A stretch of 40,504 bases of DNA, taken from assembly GCF_001707885.1 (NCBI RefSeq), contig NZ_MASS01000038.1, forward strand, positions 1 through 40,504, written 5' to 3'. A program made the translations under genes and the position numbers. Positions 8,600 through 16,126 of the stretch are shown piece after piece. The notes below the pieces were generated by a model. It made no database searches, was not told where the DNA came from, and saw only the letters and a list, made by a program, of their open reading frames with translations. Source of the stretch: Desulfosporosinus cupriresistens (GTDB lineage: Bacteria > Bacillota > Desulfitobacteriia > Desulfitobacteriales > Desulfitobacteriaceae). Each line of letters starts with the position of its first letter. Positions within the stretch are counted from its first letter, which is position 1.

Positions 8600-9163
8600 T
8601 TAGATTTCCATGTCATATTCATCTTTCACTTCGACTTCTACTTCCTCACTGACTTTGCTACCCCAATTCATATTTAGCCGTTTTCTTTCCATTTCTCTTG
8701 GGTTAAGCTCAGGATCAGTATAGGAATTCACATCCGCGCCATCCTCCAAACCCCAACGGATCTCCAGCATTTGATCTACGTCATAGGAAGGATCAGCGTA
8801 CTTTGAAACATCAATTTCCTTTTGCAACCCGATCTCAATTTGCTTAAGTTGCTGCGGATCAAATCTTTCCTGTTTTCTATAATTCTCAATAGTTCTTGCA
8901 AGGATGTTTTCTTGAGGGGGTTCTCTTTTATATTTATCCTCCATGGACTGTTTAACTAAGCTCTCAGAAAGGCTTTGATACTCCTCTTGTAAATATTTGC
9001 CACTTGTGATGCAATTCTTCGAATAAATCTTTATGGCATCTTCCAACTCCTTCAAATTTTGAGGAGTGGCAAGCCTCGGAAAGTCCTTGCATAAACTAAT
9101 TTTGCTTGAGATCCCTGAGTACAAAAATGAAGAAACTGCGAACCAATCTTCTCTGTTTGACAT
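8600..9163 (-). CDS. Second 26-residue-repeat protein
   Basis: A 187-residue protein. The first 100 residues are helical and charged and I do not recognise them. From about residue 105 there are two full copies and one partial copy of the same 26-residue repeat seen in the 4816-5664 gene, for example FDPQQLKQIEIGL followed by DVSKYADP. The C-terminus is acidic. A GGAGGG site lies just before the ATG. The gene sits directly upstream of mobC with a 21-base gap, so both repeat proteins bracket the mobC-relaxase pair. An accessory role in the relaxosome or coupling is inferred only from this arrangement. Confidence 0.75.
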   Translation of the reverse strand: MSNREDWFAVSSFLYSGISSKISLCKDFPRLATPQNLKELEDAIKIYSKNCITSGKYLQEEYQSLSESLVKQSMEDKYKREPPQENILARTIENYRKQERFDPQQLKQIEIGLQKEIDVSKYADPSYDVDQMLEIRWGLEDGADVNSYTDPELNPREMERKRLNMNWGSKVSEEVEVEVKDEYDMEI

Positions 9164-9177
9164 ATACTACCCTCCTT

Positions 9178-9494
9178 TCAATCCTCTGTTCTAAGTTTCG
9201 CAGATTTGGGACGTCTCCTATATTCGGTACTTTCGATCTTCTTTTCAGTATCTAAGAGGGGTTTGGGGACGCAGTCCCCATAAGAGGGTTTGGGAGGCAC
9301 TCCCAACAAGCTACTTGGGTGCGTGAGCACCCAAGTAGGAAGCTTGCCAGGACATAAGACGCAATCTGGGGCGGTGATACTGAAAAAGAAATGCCCCCAT
9401 TGCTGTCAACAATTGAAGGCATATTTGCATTATTTGGCTCATCTTCATAATAGTCTCCCCTCAAAACCCTGATTACGTACTCTGAATTGACCAA
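9178..9494 (-). pseudogene. Small ICE gene interrupted by the hairpin block
   Basis: On the minus strand the stretch downstream of 9494 reads like real protein (for example VNSEYVIRVLRGDYYEDE). The frame then enters the GC-rich hairpin block at about 9386 and stops at 9252. Beyond the block a different frame reads as a clean gene end (TEYRRRPKSAKLRTED) with a TGA at 9178-9180 placed right on the ribosome site of the next gene. This suggests one gene of roughly 65-80 residues split and frame-shifted by about 120-140 bases of inserted DNA. The upstream frame also stays open beyond 9494 without an ATG, so the true start is uncertain. Confidence 0.4.
9243..9386. repeat. Hairpin cluster: candidate oriT or inserted palindromic element
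   Basis: Three strong inverted repeats lie within 85 bases: TGGGGAC/GTCCCCA around GCA (9264-9280), TGGGAG/CTCCCA around GCA (9291-9305), and TACTTGGGTGC/GCACCCAAGTA around GTGA (9312-9337). The last is extended by CAAGC/GCTTG. The first two hairpins are each preceded by a GAGGGTTTGGG-like direct repeat. The block is flanked by an 11-bp inverted pair, TTTTCAGTATC (9243-9253) and GATACTGAAAA (9376-9386). It is richer in GC than its surroundings. Its place upstream of mobC and the relaxase suits an origin of transfer; the terminal inverted pair and the broken gene suit an inserted element. Neither is proven. Confidence 0.5.
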
Positions 9495-9547
9495 GGTAGC
9501 ACCATTGTTTACGGTCTTATTAATTAACGTTGCCCAAGAATTGGGTT

Positions 9548-9901
9548 TCAGAGTTCCATACCTTCTTCGCAGTCTTCTTCTCGCTCCATTGCAGAGCCTT
9601 CAGCTTCTTCAAACTCCTCTTTTTCACAATTCTCCTGGTTGTATCTATCGACTTCCTCTTTCAACTCTTCTACCGGAACAAATACAAAATCTACATTTTC
9701 TTTGTAACCTTCTGCTGCAAATGCTTCTTTTGCAATAGCTTCCTTTTCCTGAATAGTAGCTGCGTTATTTAATGGAGGATATTGATTAAAACTTTCTGCT
9801 AAATAGGCTATATTCCTTACACTTGCTGAAACAAGAACAACCTTATCATTGGATATTGCATACCTTAACGGTAAACCATCTGATTCCATATCAGTCTTCA
9901 T
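9548..9901 (-). CDS. Unrecognised acidic ICE protein
   Basis: A 117-residue soluble protein with a good GGAGG site before the ATG at 9901. The first 85 residues look like a compact mixed alpha/beta domain (strand-like DKVVLVSASV, then a helix). The last 35 residues are an acidic tail rich in glutamate. I do not recognise a family. It lies 20 bases downstream of the TOPRIM protein gene and is probably co-transcribed with it. The frame just after its stop codon also reads as protein in another register, so a frameshift near 9550 that shortened a longer product is possible. Confidence 0.6.
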   Translation of the reverse strand: MKTDMESDGLPLRYAISNDKVVLVSASVRNIAYLAESFNQYPPLNNAATIQEKEAIAKEAFAAEGYKENVDFVFVPVEELKEEVDRYNQENCEKEEFEEAEGSAMEREEDCEEGMEL

Positions 9902-9921
9902 GGTCAGCCTCCTTTATTCGG

Positions 9922-10893
9922 CTAAATTATAGCCTCTTCTTCACTTTCCTGGTCTACTGTCACGTCTGCCTCCCTCCTTTGCTCCATCTCTTTGAAAAAA
10001 GAAACTAAATCCTCGTTCCAATCTTTTCCCTTGGGGAAATGATGAGCTACTGCGTAATTCGGTTTGTACTTTTCTACCCACCGATCGAGAGCTTGGTGCC
10101 CCCATTGATCATTGTCCAGGCAAAAAATAATTCGATTGATTTCCGGATGGCCTTTTAAGTAATGTTCAAGCGATACATCACCAAGGCAGCCAAGTGCCAA
10201 CATGTGGTCCTTATTCTCTGACCCAAACTGCTTAAGGAATGTAGTATAGCTCAACGCATCAATAGGGGATTCAAAAACTCGGATGGTGTTGCTCAATCCT
10301 TTGATACTAAAAGCAAAGGCTTTATCGGAATTTGCGACGTCTCCGCGATAGCTGCTGCCGGTAGTATTCGTGCTGCGAACTGACGCATATCTGGAGATAC
10401 CTTCCTGATCATAGCCAACGAAGACACAGGATCGATGAGTGTTTTCATAAATCTTTTTCTGTTTGACCATAGAAATAACAAGATCCTTGTCTATCTTTCG
10501 TGTATTAATCAGATAGGCAAAGACGTGCTTGTAGGTGCTATTCTTTTCGGGGAGAACAAACTCGCCTTTTTCCTCAGTTTCTTTTTCAATATCCCTTGAA
10601 GTTCGATACAGAAAATTATTTTGATTTAGACTTAGACCAAGTAGCTGTTTTACTGCCTCTACCCAGCTTTTTTTCTCTGTGAACATGACAAATTGGATTG
10701 GCCCGCCACCTGCATTAGCCGAAAAACAGTTCCATTTGCGACCAGCACCGTCAATACGTAAACCGCCAAAGCCAGGAACTTTGTATTCTTTGGGTGTGAT
10801 TTTCTCAACGGGATAACCAGCCTGACGCGCGTATTCGAGAATATTGATCTGGTTAGCCTGAGCAATCTGCTCATCGGTGAAAAGCTTTCCCAT
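9922..10893 (-). CDS. Primase-like protein (DUF3991/TOPRIM domain)
   Basis: A 323-residue protein. The N-terminal 80 residues (INILEYARQAGY near residue 17, then a NCFSANAGGGPIQFV segment) match the zinc-finger-like CHC2/DUF3991 region of mobile-element primases, though few of the zinc cysteines remain. The TOPRIM part shows the catalytic glutamate in VFESPIDALSY near residue 212 and the DxD motif in CLDNDQWGHQ near residue 260. Such proteins are common in clostridial ICEs and are thought to prime the complementary strand after transfer. The ribosome site AGGAGGT precedes the ATG. A terminator lies upstream of it, so it probably starts a new transcription unit. Confidence 0.8.
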   Translation of the reverse strand: MGKLFTDEQIAQANQINILEYARQAGYPVEKITPKEYKVPGFGGLRIDGAGRKWNCFSANAGGGPIQFVMFTEKKSWVEAVKQLLGLSLNQNNFLYRTSRDIEKETEEKGEFVLPEKNSTYKHVFAYLINTRKIDKDLVISMVKQKKIYENTHRSCVFVGYDQEGISRYASVRSTNTTGSSYRGDVANSDKAFAFSIKGLSNTIRVFESPIDALSYTTFLKQFGSENKDHMLALGCLGDVSLEHYLKGHPEINRIIFCLDNDQWGHQALDRWVEKYKPNYAVAHHFPKGKDWNEDLVSFFKEMEQRREADVTVDQESEEEAII

Positions 10894-10928
10894 GCAGATT
10901 TACCTCCTTTCAACGAATTTGCGGTATT

Positions 10929-10955
10929 AAAAAAAGACGCAGTATTTTGCGCCTT
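10929..10955 (-). terminator. Rho-independent terminator after the radC-like gene
   Basis: On the minus strand GGCGCA and TGCGTC form a six-pair stem (one wobble) with a six-base loop, followed by seven T residues. It lies about 55 bases beyond the stop of the RadC-family gene. Confidence 0.65.
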
Positions 10956-11008
10956 AAAATTATTGATTTCAATTGTTACCAATTGTTCATTTAAGCTTCT
11001 ACCGGCCT

Positions 11009-11698
11009 TTAAAGCTCCAATTCAAGTTCGTCAGCCAAAGAATCGTTATAATAAATCGGTTCATAATTTGCGATATCCTTGCTATTGAAGCAAGACGCTC
11101 CATGTTCTCTTAGGGAATAATAACTCATCCCTCCTACAATGAAATGATCCTTAACCCCAATGCCCAACGGTTCAAAAATGTTAACCAGTCTTTGCGTTAT
11201 AGCTATATCCTCTATGCTTGGTGTTGGATCTCCGCTGGGATGATTATGTGCTAAGAAAATCGAAGAACACCTGCAATCCAACGCTCTCTTTAAAATATCT
11301 TTCGGATAAACAGCAGCCGAATCGATATCCCCTTCACTCACTACCCTCGTTTCAATTACCTTAAGCTTTGTATCTAGGAAGGTAACCATAAACACTTCCT
11401 TATCTCTCTTACCTTCCAAAAAAGATACAAAATATTTACCTACGACAGAAGAGTTACTCAATTCCAACCTTGAATCTTCTATAGTCCTCAGCACATTGTA
11501 ACTTTTGATCAATTCTTTTAGCAGTTCAATTTTCGCTAACTGCTCAGGAGACGGATGGACTAGATCCGGATAATCAACAATATTAAAAATAGAATTGGAT
11601 TCAGCATACTCTTTAAGCTGAGCGTAAGATAGGCCGGTAAGTCCGGCAAAGCCATTCAGAAAACGGTCAGTCAAATACTGATCACTAAAAGAATTCAC
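11009..11698 (-). CDS. RadC-family JAB/MPN domain protein
   Basis: The C-terminal half has the JAMM metal site LAHNHPSGDPTPSIED at about residues 150-165, the hallmark of RadC-type MPN domains (two histidines and a distal aspartate binding zinc). The N-terminal part (residues 1-75) corresponds to the helical region that precedes the MPN domain in RadC. Length (229 residues) is typical. The start is a GTG at 11698 overlapping the stop of the upstream small gene as GTGA, with GGAGG before it. RadC-like genes are frequent in ICEs and plasmids. A role in DNA processing or antirestriction is presumed; no biochemical function is settled for the family. Confidence 0.85.
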   Translation of the reverse strand: MNSFSDQYLTDRFLNGFAGLTGLSYAQLKEYAESNSIFNIVDYPDLVHPSPEQLAKIELLKELIKSYNVLRTIEDSRLELSNSSVVGKYFVSFLEGKRDKEVFMVTFLDTKLKVIETRVVSEGDIDSAAVYPKDILKRALDCRCSSIFLAHNHPSGDPTPSIEDIAITQRLVNIFEPLGIGVKDHFIVGGMSYYSLREHGASCFNSKDIANYEPIYYNDSLADELELEL

Positions 11699-11913
11699 TG
11701 AAGTTCCTCCTTACTTGCCGTTGTAAGAATGCGAATAGCATCAAGTTTTTCCAGTATGGGTAAAGAGAGATCCACTAGGTCAAGATAATCGAAAAGGTTT
11801 AGCCCATATTGCTCAAGATAAAGGTTTAGAATTTCTTTTTCAGATTCGTTTGGTTCGGTAAGCTTGATGAGTAGTTCCTTAAATTGCTTGAGTTCTTGAT
11901 TTTCAGTCGGCAT
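11695..11913 (-). CDS. Small protein resembling the RadC-like N-terminal region
   Basis: A 72-residue acidic helical protein. It overlaps the end of parB by 11 bases and the start of the radC-like gene by four bases, so the three are translationally coupled. Its segment NLFDYLDLVDLSLPILEKLD is similar in spacing and residues to NIVDYPDLVHPSPEQLAKIE at about residues 36-55 of the downstream RadC-like protein. It may therefore be a stand-alone duplicate of that N-terminal module. A GGGG-containing ribosome site precedes the ATG. No further function can be given. Confidence 0.65.
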   Translation of the reverse strand: MPTENQELKQFKELLIKLTEPNESEKEILNLYLEQYGLNLFDYLDLVDLSLPILEKLDAIRILTTASKEELQ

Positions 11914-12898
11914 GATTTATTCCCCTTTCTTGTTCGAAATATAAAATTAGTGCCCTCTCTATGATTCGCTCAATCTCTGCTGGTTTCTGACCAGCATTAA
12001 AAAATGTCGTTACCAATTTGGGTCTAAGTTTAATTCCGGCTGGCTTTTTCGTTTTTTTGTCATCTTCACCGGAAAGAATTGAATAGATCTTATCTCCTGT
12101 TAATTTGCCTCGCTCCGATAGGTCTTTCATCCTTTCCGCTTTAACTATGTCTAGTTTGAAATCGTTAATTGAAATAATATCTACAGTTATTTGCTGCTCG
12201 TTTTTAGATAGATAAGATAGGTAAACCGCAGGACGCAACGCTATTTTTTCTTCATCCACCCTATCCAGTAACCCCTCAATAAGAAAGTTTAATCGAATAT
12301 ACCGCTGGATATTGGTTCGGCTCATCCTGTTGTTATCCGCTACTTTTTCCGCACTTATCCCTCGCGGCCCCAATGGGGCCACTTGACCATAATCCCTGTA
12401 TTCATGCGGATTTGGGACTGTTTTTAATGTGTTTAAAAGTTCTTGTTTTTTTCCAGTTACCTTGGCTGCTTCAAGCTGCATTTTTAAGGATTTCGCCAAC
12501 TCTGACGGCAACATATCCGAGGGTGATCGCTGTTCAAAATTGGAAATAGTAACGATTAAGGCGGCTTCATCATCACTGACATTTTCCCGTATGTCTGCCC
12601 TGATTTTGGTAAGCCCGGCTAATCGAGAGGCATTAACACGGTTGTGCCCTGCTAAAATCTCAAATTTATTGTCAGCAATTAGCCTAACTACAATAGGTTG
12701 AATAACACCGTTTTCTTTGATACTCTCTACCATATTGTCTAATCGTTCGCCAGCATAAAGTTTAAATGGATGATTTTCAAAAGGGACAAGGTTGCAAATC
12801 TCTAATTCGGTGATCGCTTCCTTATTCCTTTCTATAGGTGTTTCTTCAATCGGACCACCAAACATATCTTCAAGCGATAAGAGTTTTCTTTCACTCAT
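11903..12898 (-). CDS. parB: ParB/Spo0J-family partition protein
   Basis: A 331-residue protein. Residues 30-120 form the ParB N-terminal CTP-binding domain, with IQPIVVRLI and the motif EILAGHNRVNASRLAGL. A central helix-turn-helix region (about 190-215, SAEKVADNNRMSRTNIQRYIRL) would read parS. The C-terminal 70 residues probably dimerise. Its ATG lies eight bases inside the end of parA, the usual parA-parB overlap. It presumably stabilises the excised or replicating circular form of the ICE. No canonical Spo0J-type parS site was seen in the window; the inverted repeat upstream of parA is a possible local site. Confidence 0.9.
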   Translation of the reverse strand: MSERKLLSLEDMFGGPIEETPIERNKEAITELEICNLVPFENHPFKLYAGERLDNMVESIKENGVIQPIVVRLIADNKFEILAGHNRVNASRLAGLTKIRADIRENVSDDEAALIVTISNFEQRSPSDMLPSELAKSLKMQLEAAKVTGKKQELLNTLKTVPNPHEYRDYGQVAPLGPRGISAEKVADNNRMSRTNIQRYIRLNFLIEGLLDRVDEEKIALRPAVYLSYLSKNEQQITVDIISINDFKLDIVKAERMKDLSERGKLTGDKIYSILSGEDDKKTKKPAGIKLRPKLVTTFFNAGQKPAEIERIIERALILYFEQERGINHAD

Positions 12899-13676
12899 CC
12901 GCGTACTCCTTTACAAAGTTCTTGTAGGCTACAGCAACTTTGCCGTTAGGATCAAATTCCACAATGCTCTTGTACTTAAGAACGGCTTCGCCCACTTTGA
13001 CTGACACGGGAATTTTGTTTTCGTAGATTTTGATATGGTTTCCGTAGGACTCATTGATGAGGTTGACGATTTCTTTGCTGAGTTTTGTCCGTTCAGTAAA
13101 CATTGTTATGAGAATACCATCAATCTCGATACTAGGGTTGATGCGACGTTTAACTCGGATAATATTTTTCAGGAGTAGTTCCAGTCCCTTCGCTGATAGA
13201 TATTGGGGAGCTGCGGGAATCAGGACCCGGTCACAGGCAGCCAGGGCGTTAATCGTTAGCATGCCTAATGAGGGCATGCAGTCGATGATGATATGATCAT
13301 AGTAGGGTCTAAGTTGATCAAGGATGGCCTTTAAGGTAATCTCTCGGCTCATGGCAGTCACTAGATTGACCTCGACAGCTGCTAATTCGATGCTACAAGG
13401 CAGGATATCGAGGTTATTGAAGGAAAGAATGTAATCACTTCTCTGAGGCAGTTCTTTCTCTTCGATGATATCTGTCATAAGGTGATAGAGCGTTATGGGA
13501 AGCTCGTCTGGTCGGTCGATGCCAAAGCTCATGGTGAGATTGGACTGGGGATCGCAGTCAACCAGTAGAACTCTTTTCCCCCTCTCGGCTAGGGAATAAC
13601 CAAGATTGATGGTTGTGGTAGTTTTGCCTACGCCTCCTTTTTGGTTGGCTATAGCAATAATTTCGCATTGATTCAT
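12891..13676 (-). CDS. parA: ParA/Soj-type partition ATPase
   Basis: The deviant Walker A motif QKGGVGKTTT is at residues 12-21 (signature lysine in KGG), followed by the switch segment LLVDCDPQSNLT near residue 38 and a Walker B-like IIIDCMPSLG near 125. Length (261 residues) is standard for small chromosomal-type ParA proteins, without an N-terminal DNA-binding extension. With ParB it would segregate the extrachromosomal form of the element. A GGAAAG site precedes the ATG. A large inverted repeat in the leader could be an operator or centromere. Confidence 0.93.
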   Translation of the reverse strand: MNQCEIIAIANQKGGVGKTTTTINLGYSLAERGKRVLLVDCDPQSNLTMSFGIDRPDELPITLYHLMTDIIEEKELPQRSDYILSFNNLDILPCSIELAAVEVNLVTAMSREITLKAILDQLRPYYDHIIIDCMPSLGMLTINALAACDRVLIPAAPQYLSAKGLELLLKNIIRVKRRINPSIEIDGILITMFTERTKLSKEIVNLINESYGNHIKIYENKIPVSVKVGEAVLKYKSIVEFDPNGKVAVAYKNFVKEYADE

Positions 13677-13720
13677 TTACATCTTTCCTTTCGTAAAAAG
13701 TTAGCGTTTTCGCCGGGCTT

Positions 13721-13761
13721 GTGACCGACTTGCCGCATTACCCGCCCTCTTGGGCGGTCAC
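13721..13761. repeat. Nested inverted repeat upstream of parA
   Basis: Outer arms GTGACCG (13721-13727) and CGGTCAC (13755-13761) enclose an inner hairpin CCGCCC/GGGCGG (13742-13757). It lies in the parA leader. Partition loci often have their centromere or operator here, so it is a candidate parS or autoregulatory site; it does not resemble the Spo0J parS sequence. Confidence 0.4.
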
Positions 13762-13770
13762 TCTGCGCTC

Positions 13771-13805
13771 AAAAAGCCCCACAGATCTGTATTTCTGAGA
13801 GGCTT
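13771..13805 (-). terminator. Terminator between the 13849 gene and parA
   Basis: On the minus strand AAGCCTC (13805-13799) pairs with GGGGCTT (13780-13774), enclosing the palindrome ACAGATCTGT, and is followed by TTTTT. It would end the 13849-15030 transcript and separate it from parAB. Confidence 0.6.
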
Positions 13806-13848
13806 ACTTATGAACCGGTTACAATGCCTTTACACGTTCCGATATGAC

Positions 13849-15030
13849 TTATAATGTGCTTAATATTTTTCTTTGACCCTCGGCTTTGTCCGAGGCCTTT
13901 TCTTTTTGTAGACCAGCTATTCGTAGAAGTCGTTTGCTCATAATGCTGGCTATTTCAAAATCTACGATATCATCATCAAATTCTTTTAATTTTGTACCTA
14001 ATCCATAAATATGAGAATCAGTTTGTACATCTGGTTTAATTAGCGGCCTCCCCTTCCACGGTTTGTCCGCGTCGGGATATCTTGTGTCTGAAGCTATCTC
14101 TACTTCTACCGGTAACTTTTCGGCAGCCCAGGATTCAACTTGTTCGGTGTGATGTTGCATGACTTTGTTTTTTTGGTCATAGCTTGAAAGCTGCTGACTT
14201 GCATTGAGATCGGGATCGGCCCAACCCTTTCTATCGTTCATTTTCTCGTAAGCTTGTTCAACGTCATCCCGCAGCTGCTTGGCCTGGTGGGCCAGGTTAT
14301 TTGTTTCTTCCCAGCTGAGCCCTATAGATTTATAGAGTTTCTTTTTGATCCTGATCAGTTCCTTAGCTTTCATCAGAAACTCCCAGGCCTCTTCCCCATT
14401 CCAGGTGTACCGAAGTGCTGTATGTAGCTGAATCTTAAGTTCGAGTTCCAGCACACGCAGGACAGATTCTCTGGTAAAGATATTGCCAGCCACCTTAACA
14501 TCAAAGCATGGCATAGGGCTTGGTTGTGCCACTCCTTCCCCTACAAAAATTCCTAAAGACTCTTTGATCGTTGCTTTAATCCGACTCTCCATAAGCCGAA
14601 TGGGCTGACTCAGCCAGTCTTTTTTTTGCAACTCCAACCGTGATCGGCGGGTAGCCTCTTTTGCCTTCTTTTCTTTTTCTGTATCTTTCGGGGCTTTTTT
14701 TTGCCCTGCTCTTTCGGCTAGAGCTGCTATGAGAGCTTCTTTGGGGACAACTGCAAGTTCTGGATTTTCGGTGATATTTTGGAGGGCCAGGCGAACGGTT
14801 TTAGATTTGGCATTAAGACCCACTTTATCCTGAGATAATTCCGGCCAGATGGCCTGGGCCAGCTCTGAGGATGAGGCCGTAGCCATGCCAGTGATAAGTT
14901 TTTCCGCGACCGTCTGGATGATTCCCATTCGATCAGCTCTGATGGAACTGTTTTTTCTGCCCATCGGACGCCCGATGTTTTTCTGTGCAGCCTGATTTTT
15001 TGTATTTGCCTTGGACATAGCTTCGCCCAC
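13849..15030 (-). CDS. Large unrecognised basic ICE protein
   Basis: A 393-residue hydrophilic protein. The first 30 residues are basic (SKANTKNQAAQKN, then GRPMGRKNSS), a pattern that could contact DNA. Residues 30-90 look like a winged or helix-turn-helix region (SSELAQAIWPELSQDKVGLN). Residues 110-150 are a lysine/glutamate-rich probable coiled coil, and the centre and C-terminus are helical. No catalytic motif is evident. The start shown is a GTG; an ATG four codons further in is an alternative, and neither has a strong ribosome site. It lies upstream of parAB and downstream of a large stem-loop. A replication-initiator or DNA-organising role would fit the place but is a guess. Confidence 0.6.
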   Translation of the reverse strand: MGEAMSKANTKNQAAQKNIGRPMGRKNSSIRADRMGIIQTVAEKLITGMATASSSELAQAIWPELSQDKVGLNAKSKTVRLALQNITENPELAVVPKEALIAALAERAGQKKAPKDTEKEKKAKEATRRSRLELQKKDWLSQPIRLMESRIKATIKESLGIFVGEGVAQPSPMPCFDVKVAGNIFTRESVLRVLELELKIQLHTALRYTWNGEEAWEFLMKAKELIRIKKKLYKSIGLSWEETNNLAHQAKQLRDDVEQAYEKMNDRKGWADPDLNASQQLSSYDQKNKVMQHHTEQVESWAAEKLPVEVEIASDTRYPDADKPWKGRPLIKPDVQTDSHIYGLGTKLKEFDDDIVDFEIASIMSKRLLRIAGLQKEKASDKAEGQRKILSTL

Positions 15031-15084
15031 ACCCTTCCGTCCGACTTTACCGAACCTCTACTGAACATATTAAATTGCGGCTAA

Positions 15085-15139
15085 TTGGGTTCCCGCGACC
15101 TCCCGGATGGAGGTTTCGATCCGTACCCAGCGGACCCAA
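15085..15139. repeat. Large imperfect stem-loop upstream of the 13849 gene
   Basis: Outer arms TTGGGTTCCCGC (15085-15096) and GCGGACCCAA (15130-15139) pair over ten positions with a two-base bulge. Inside is a six-pair hairpin ACCTCC/GGAGGT with a five-base loop (15098-15114). It lies between the large basic protein gene and a decayed stretch. It could be a replication origin, protein-binding site or structured RNA. Confidence 0.5.
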
Positions 15140-15155
15140 GGCGTATTGACGCTCA

Positions 15156-15278
15156 TCAGGCGGGCGAGTTATGTTTGATGAAATATTCAGCATCTGTAGC
15201 TTTCTGGCGTATCATTCTAAGGTAATCTAGAGCACATTCATGATTGCCTTTTTTAACATCTTCTGTGATCCGCTTCAC
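15156..15278 (-). pseudogene. Short coding remnant
   Basis: On the minus strand a frame of about 40 codons reads as a charged helical protein (for example ECALDYLRMIRQKATDAEYF) and ends in TGA at 15156. The frame is open upstream only to a TGA about 30 bases before the GTG at 15278 and has no ribosome site. It is therefore more likely the 3' remnant of a gene than an intact one. The remaining bases of the 15031-15385 gap hold the stem-loop at 15085-15139 and nothing else I can identify. Confidence 0.3.
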
Positions 15279-15385
15279 CCGATCACAGAGGTATTCAGTT
15301 TCAATACCTTTTCAAACGAACTAATATCCAATTAAACCATTCCTTTCAAACCAGTTTCAGCAGCCTCAACTGGAACCCTTGTTAC

Positions 15386-15841
15386 TTATAGCTCCTCTCC
15401 TTTCTCTATCAGTTCTTTAATAACGTTTATGCATTCTTCTCTGGTCTGGTTTGTCTTTCCCTCATTTTCATCTATGTATCTTTCATATACATCCTCAAAA
15501 TAATCCTCATCTTCGAGCATGTCCGCAATGTCTTCCAGGGTATAGTCATGGTTATAAAGGTAGTGAATAAAGTTGGTATAGTGCTCACTCATGCCAAAAG
15601 CCCTCTCATACCACTCACTGGCAAGGTCACTCTCATCAGATCCATTAGTATGCCAATCAGTTAAGTCGCCAACAAAAGATGATAAAAGCTCTCCGGCACT
15701 CTTGAATCCTGCTTTATAAGCCAGTAGCTTTAAACTGCTATGCTCTTTATCAGTAAGACTGACCTTTAAACCTTTTCTTATCCTGTCTGTCTGCAAGTCC
15801 TCATTCTGCTCCTTTGCTCTAAGTAAATAGTATTCGTTCAT
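15386..15841 (-). CDS. Unrecognised small acidic ICE protein
   Basis: A 151-residue protein with an excellent ribosome site (AAGGAG, eight bases before ATG). Residues 25-65 (GLKVSLTDKEHSSLKLLAYKAG) look like the strand and first helix of a ribbon-helix-helix DNA-binding domain. The rest is acidic and rich in aspartate, glutamate and tyrosine. I do not recognise a family. The 285 bases upstream (15842-16126) contain no intact gene that I can support, only a short decayed frame related to the remnant at 15.3 kb. Confidence 0.6.
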   Translation of the reverse strand: MNEYYLLRAKEQNEDLQTDRIRKGLKVSLTDKEHSSLKLLAYKAGFKSAGELLSSFVGDLTDWHTNGSDESDLASEWYERAFGMSEHYTNFIHYLYNHDYTLEDIADMLEDEDYFEDVYERYIDENEGKTNQTREECINVIKELIEKGEEL

Positions 15842-16126
15842 GCTTTTTTCTCCTTCCGAACTTATTCCCAGCAGAGCCAGCCGAGGATCTCTTTAGTACG
15901 TTCCTGTCTGATCAGGAAGCAGCCTTTAACTCTTTTATAAGGTTATCTGGTTTCAATACCGCTTCAAGCGAAATATAGCCCTTTGAAAGTGATATGGGTA
16001 TTGATATTCCATTCTCTTTTCTGCCTCATAAAAAGATAGGAAGTATACCTGTTTGATGGTAAAATATTACTGAATATGATTAATCTCAAAGTTAAATGTA
16101 GTTAAGGGCTAAGTATTCAACATTAT

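Noticed and set aside
9290..9472. Plus-strand frame across the hairpin block
   Set aside because: It consists of translated repeats and has no ribosome site.
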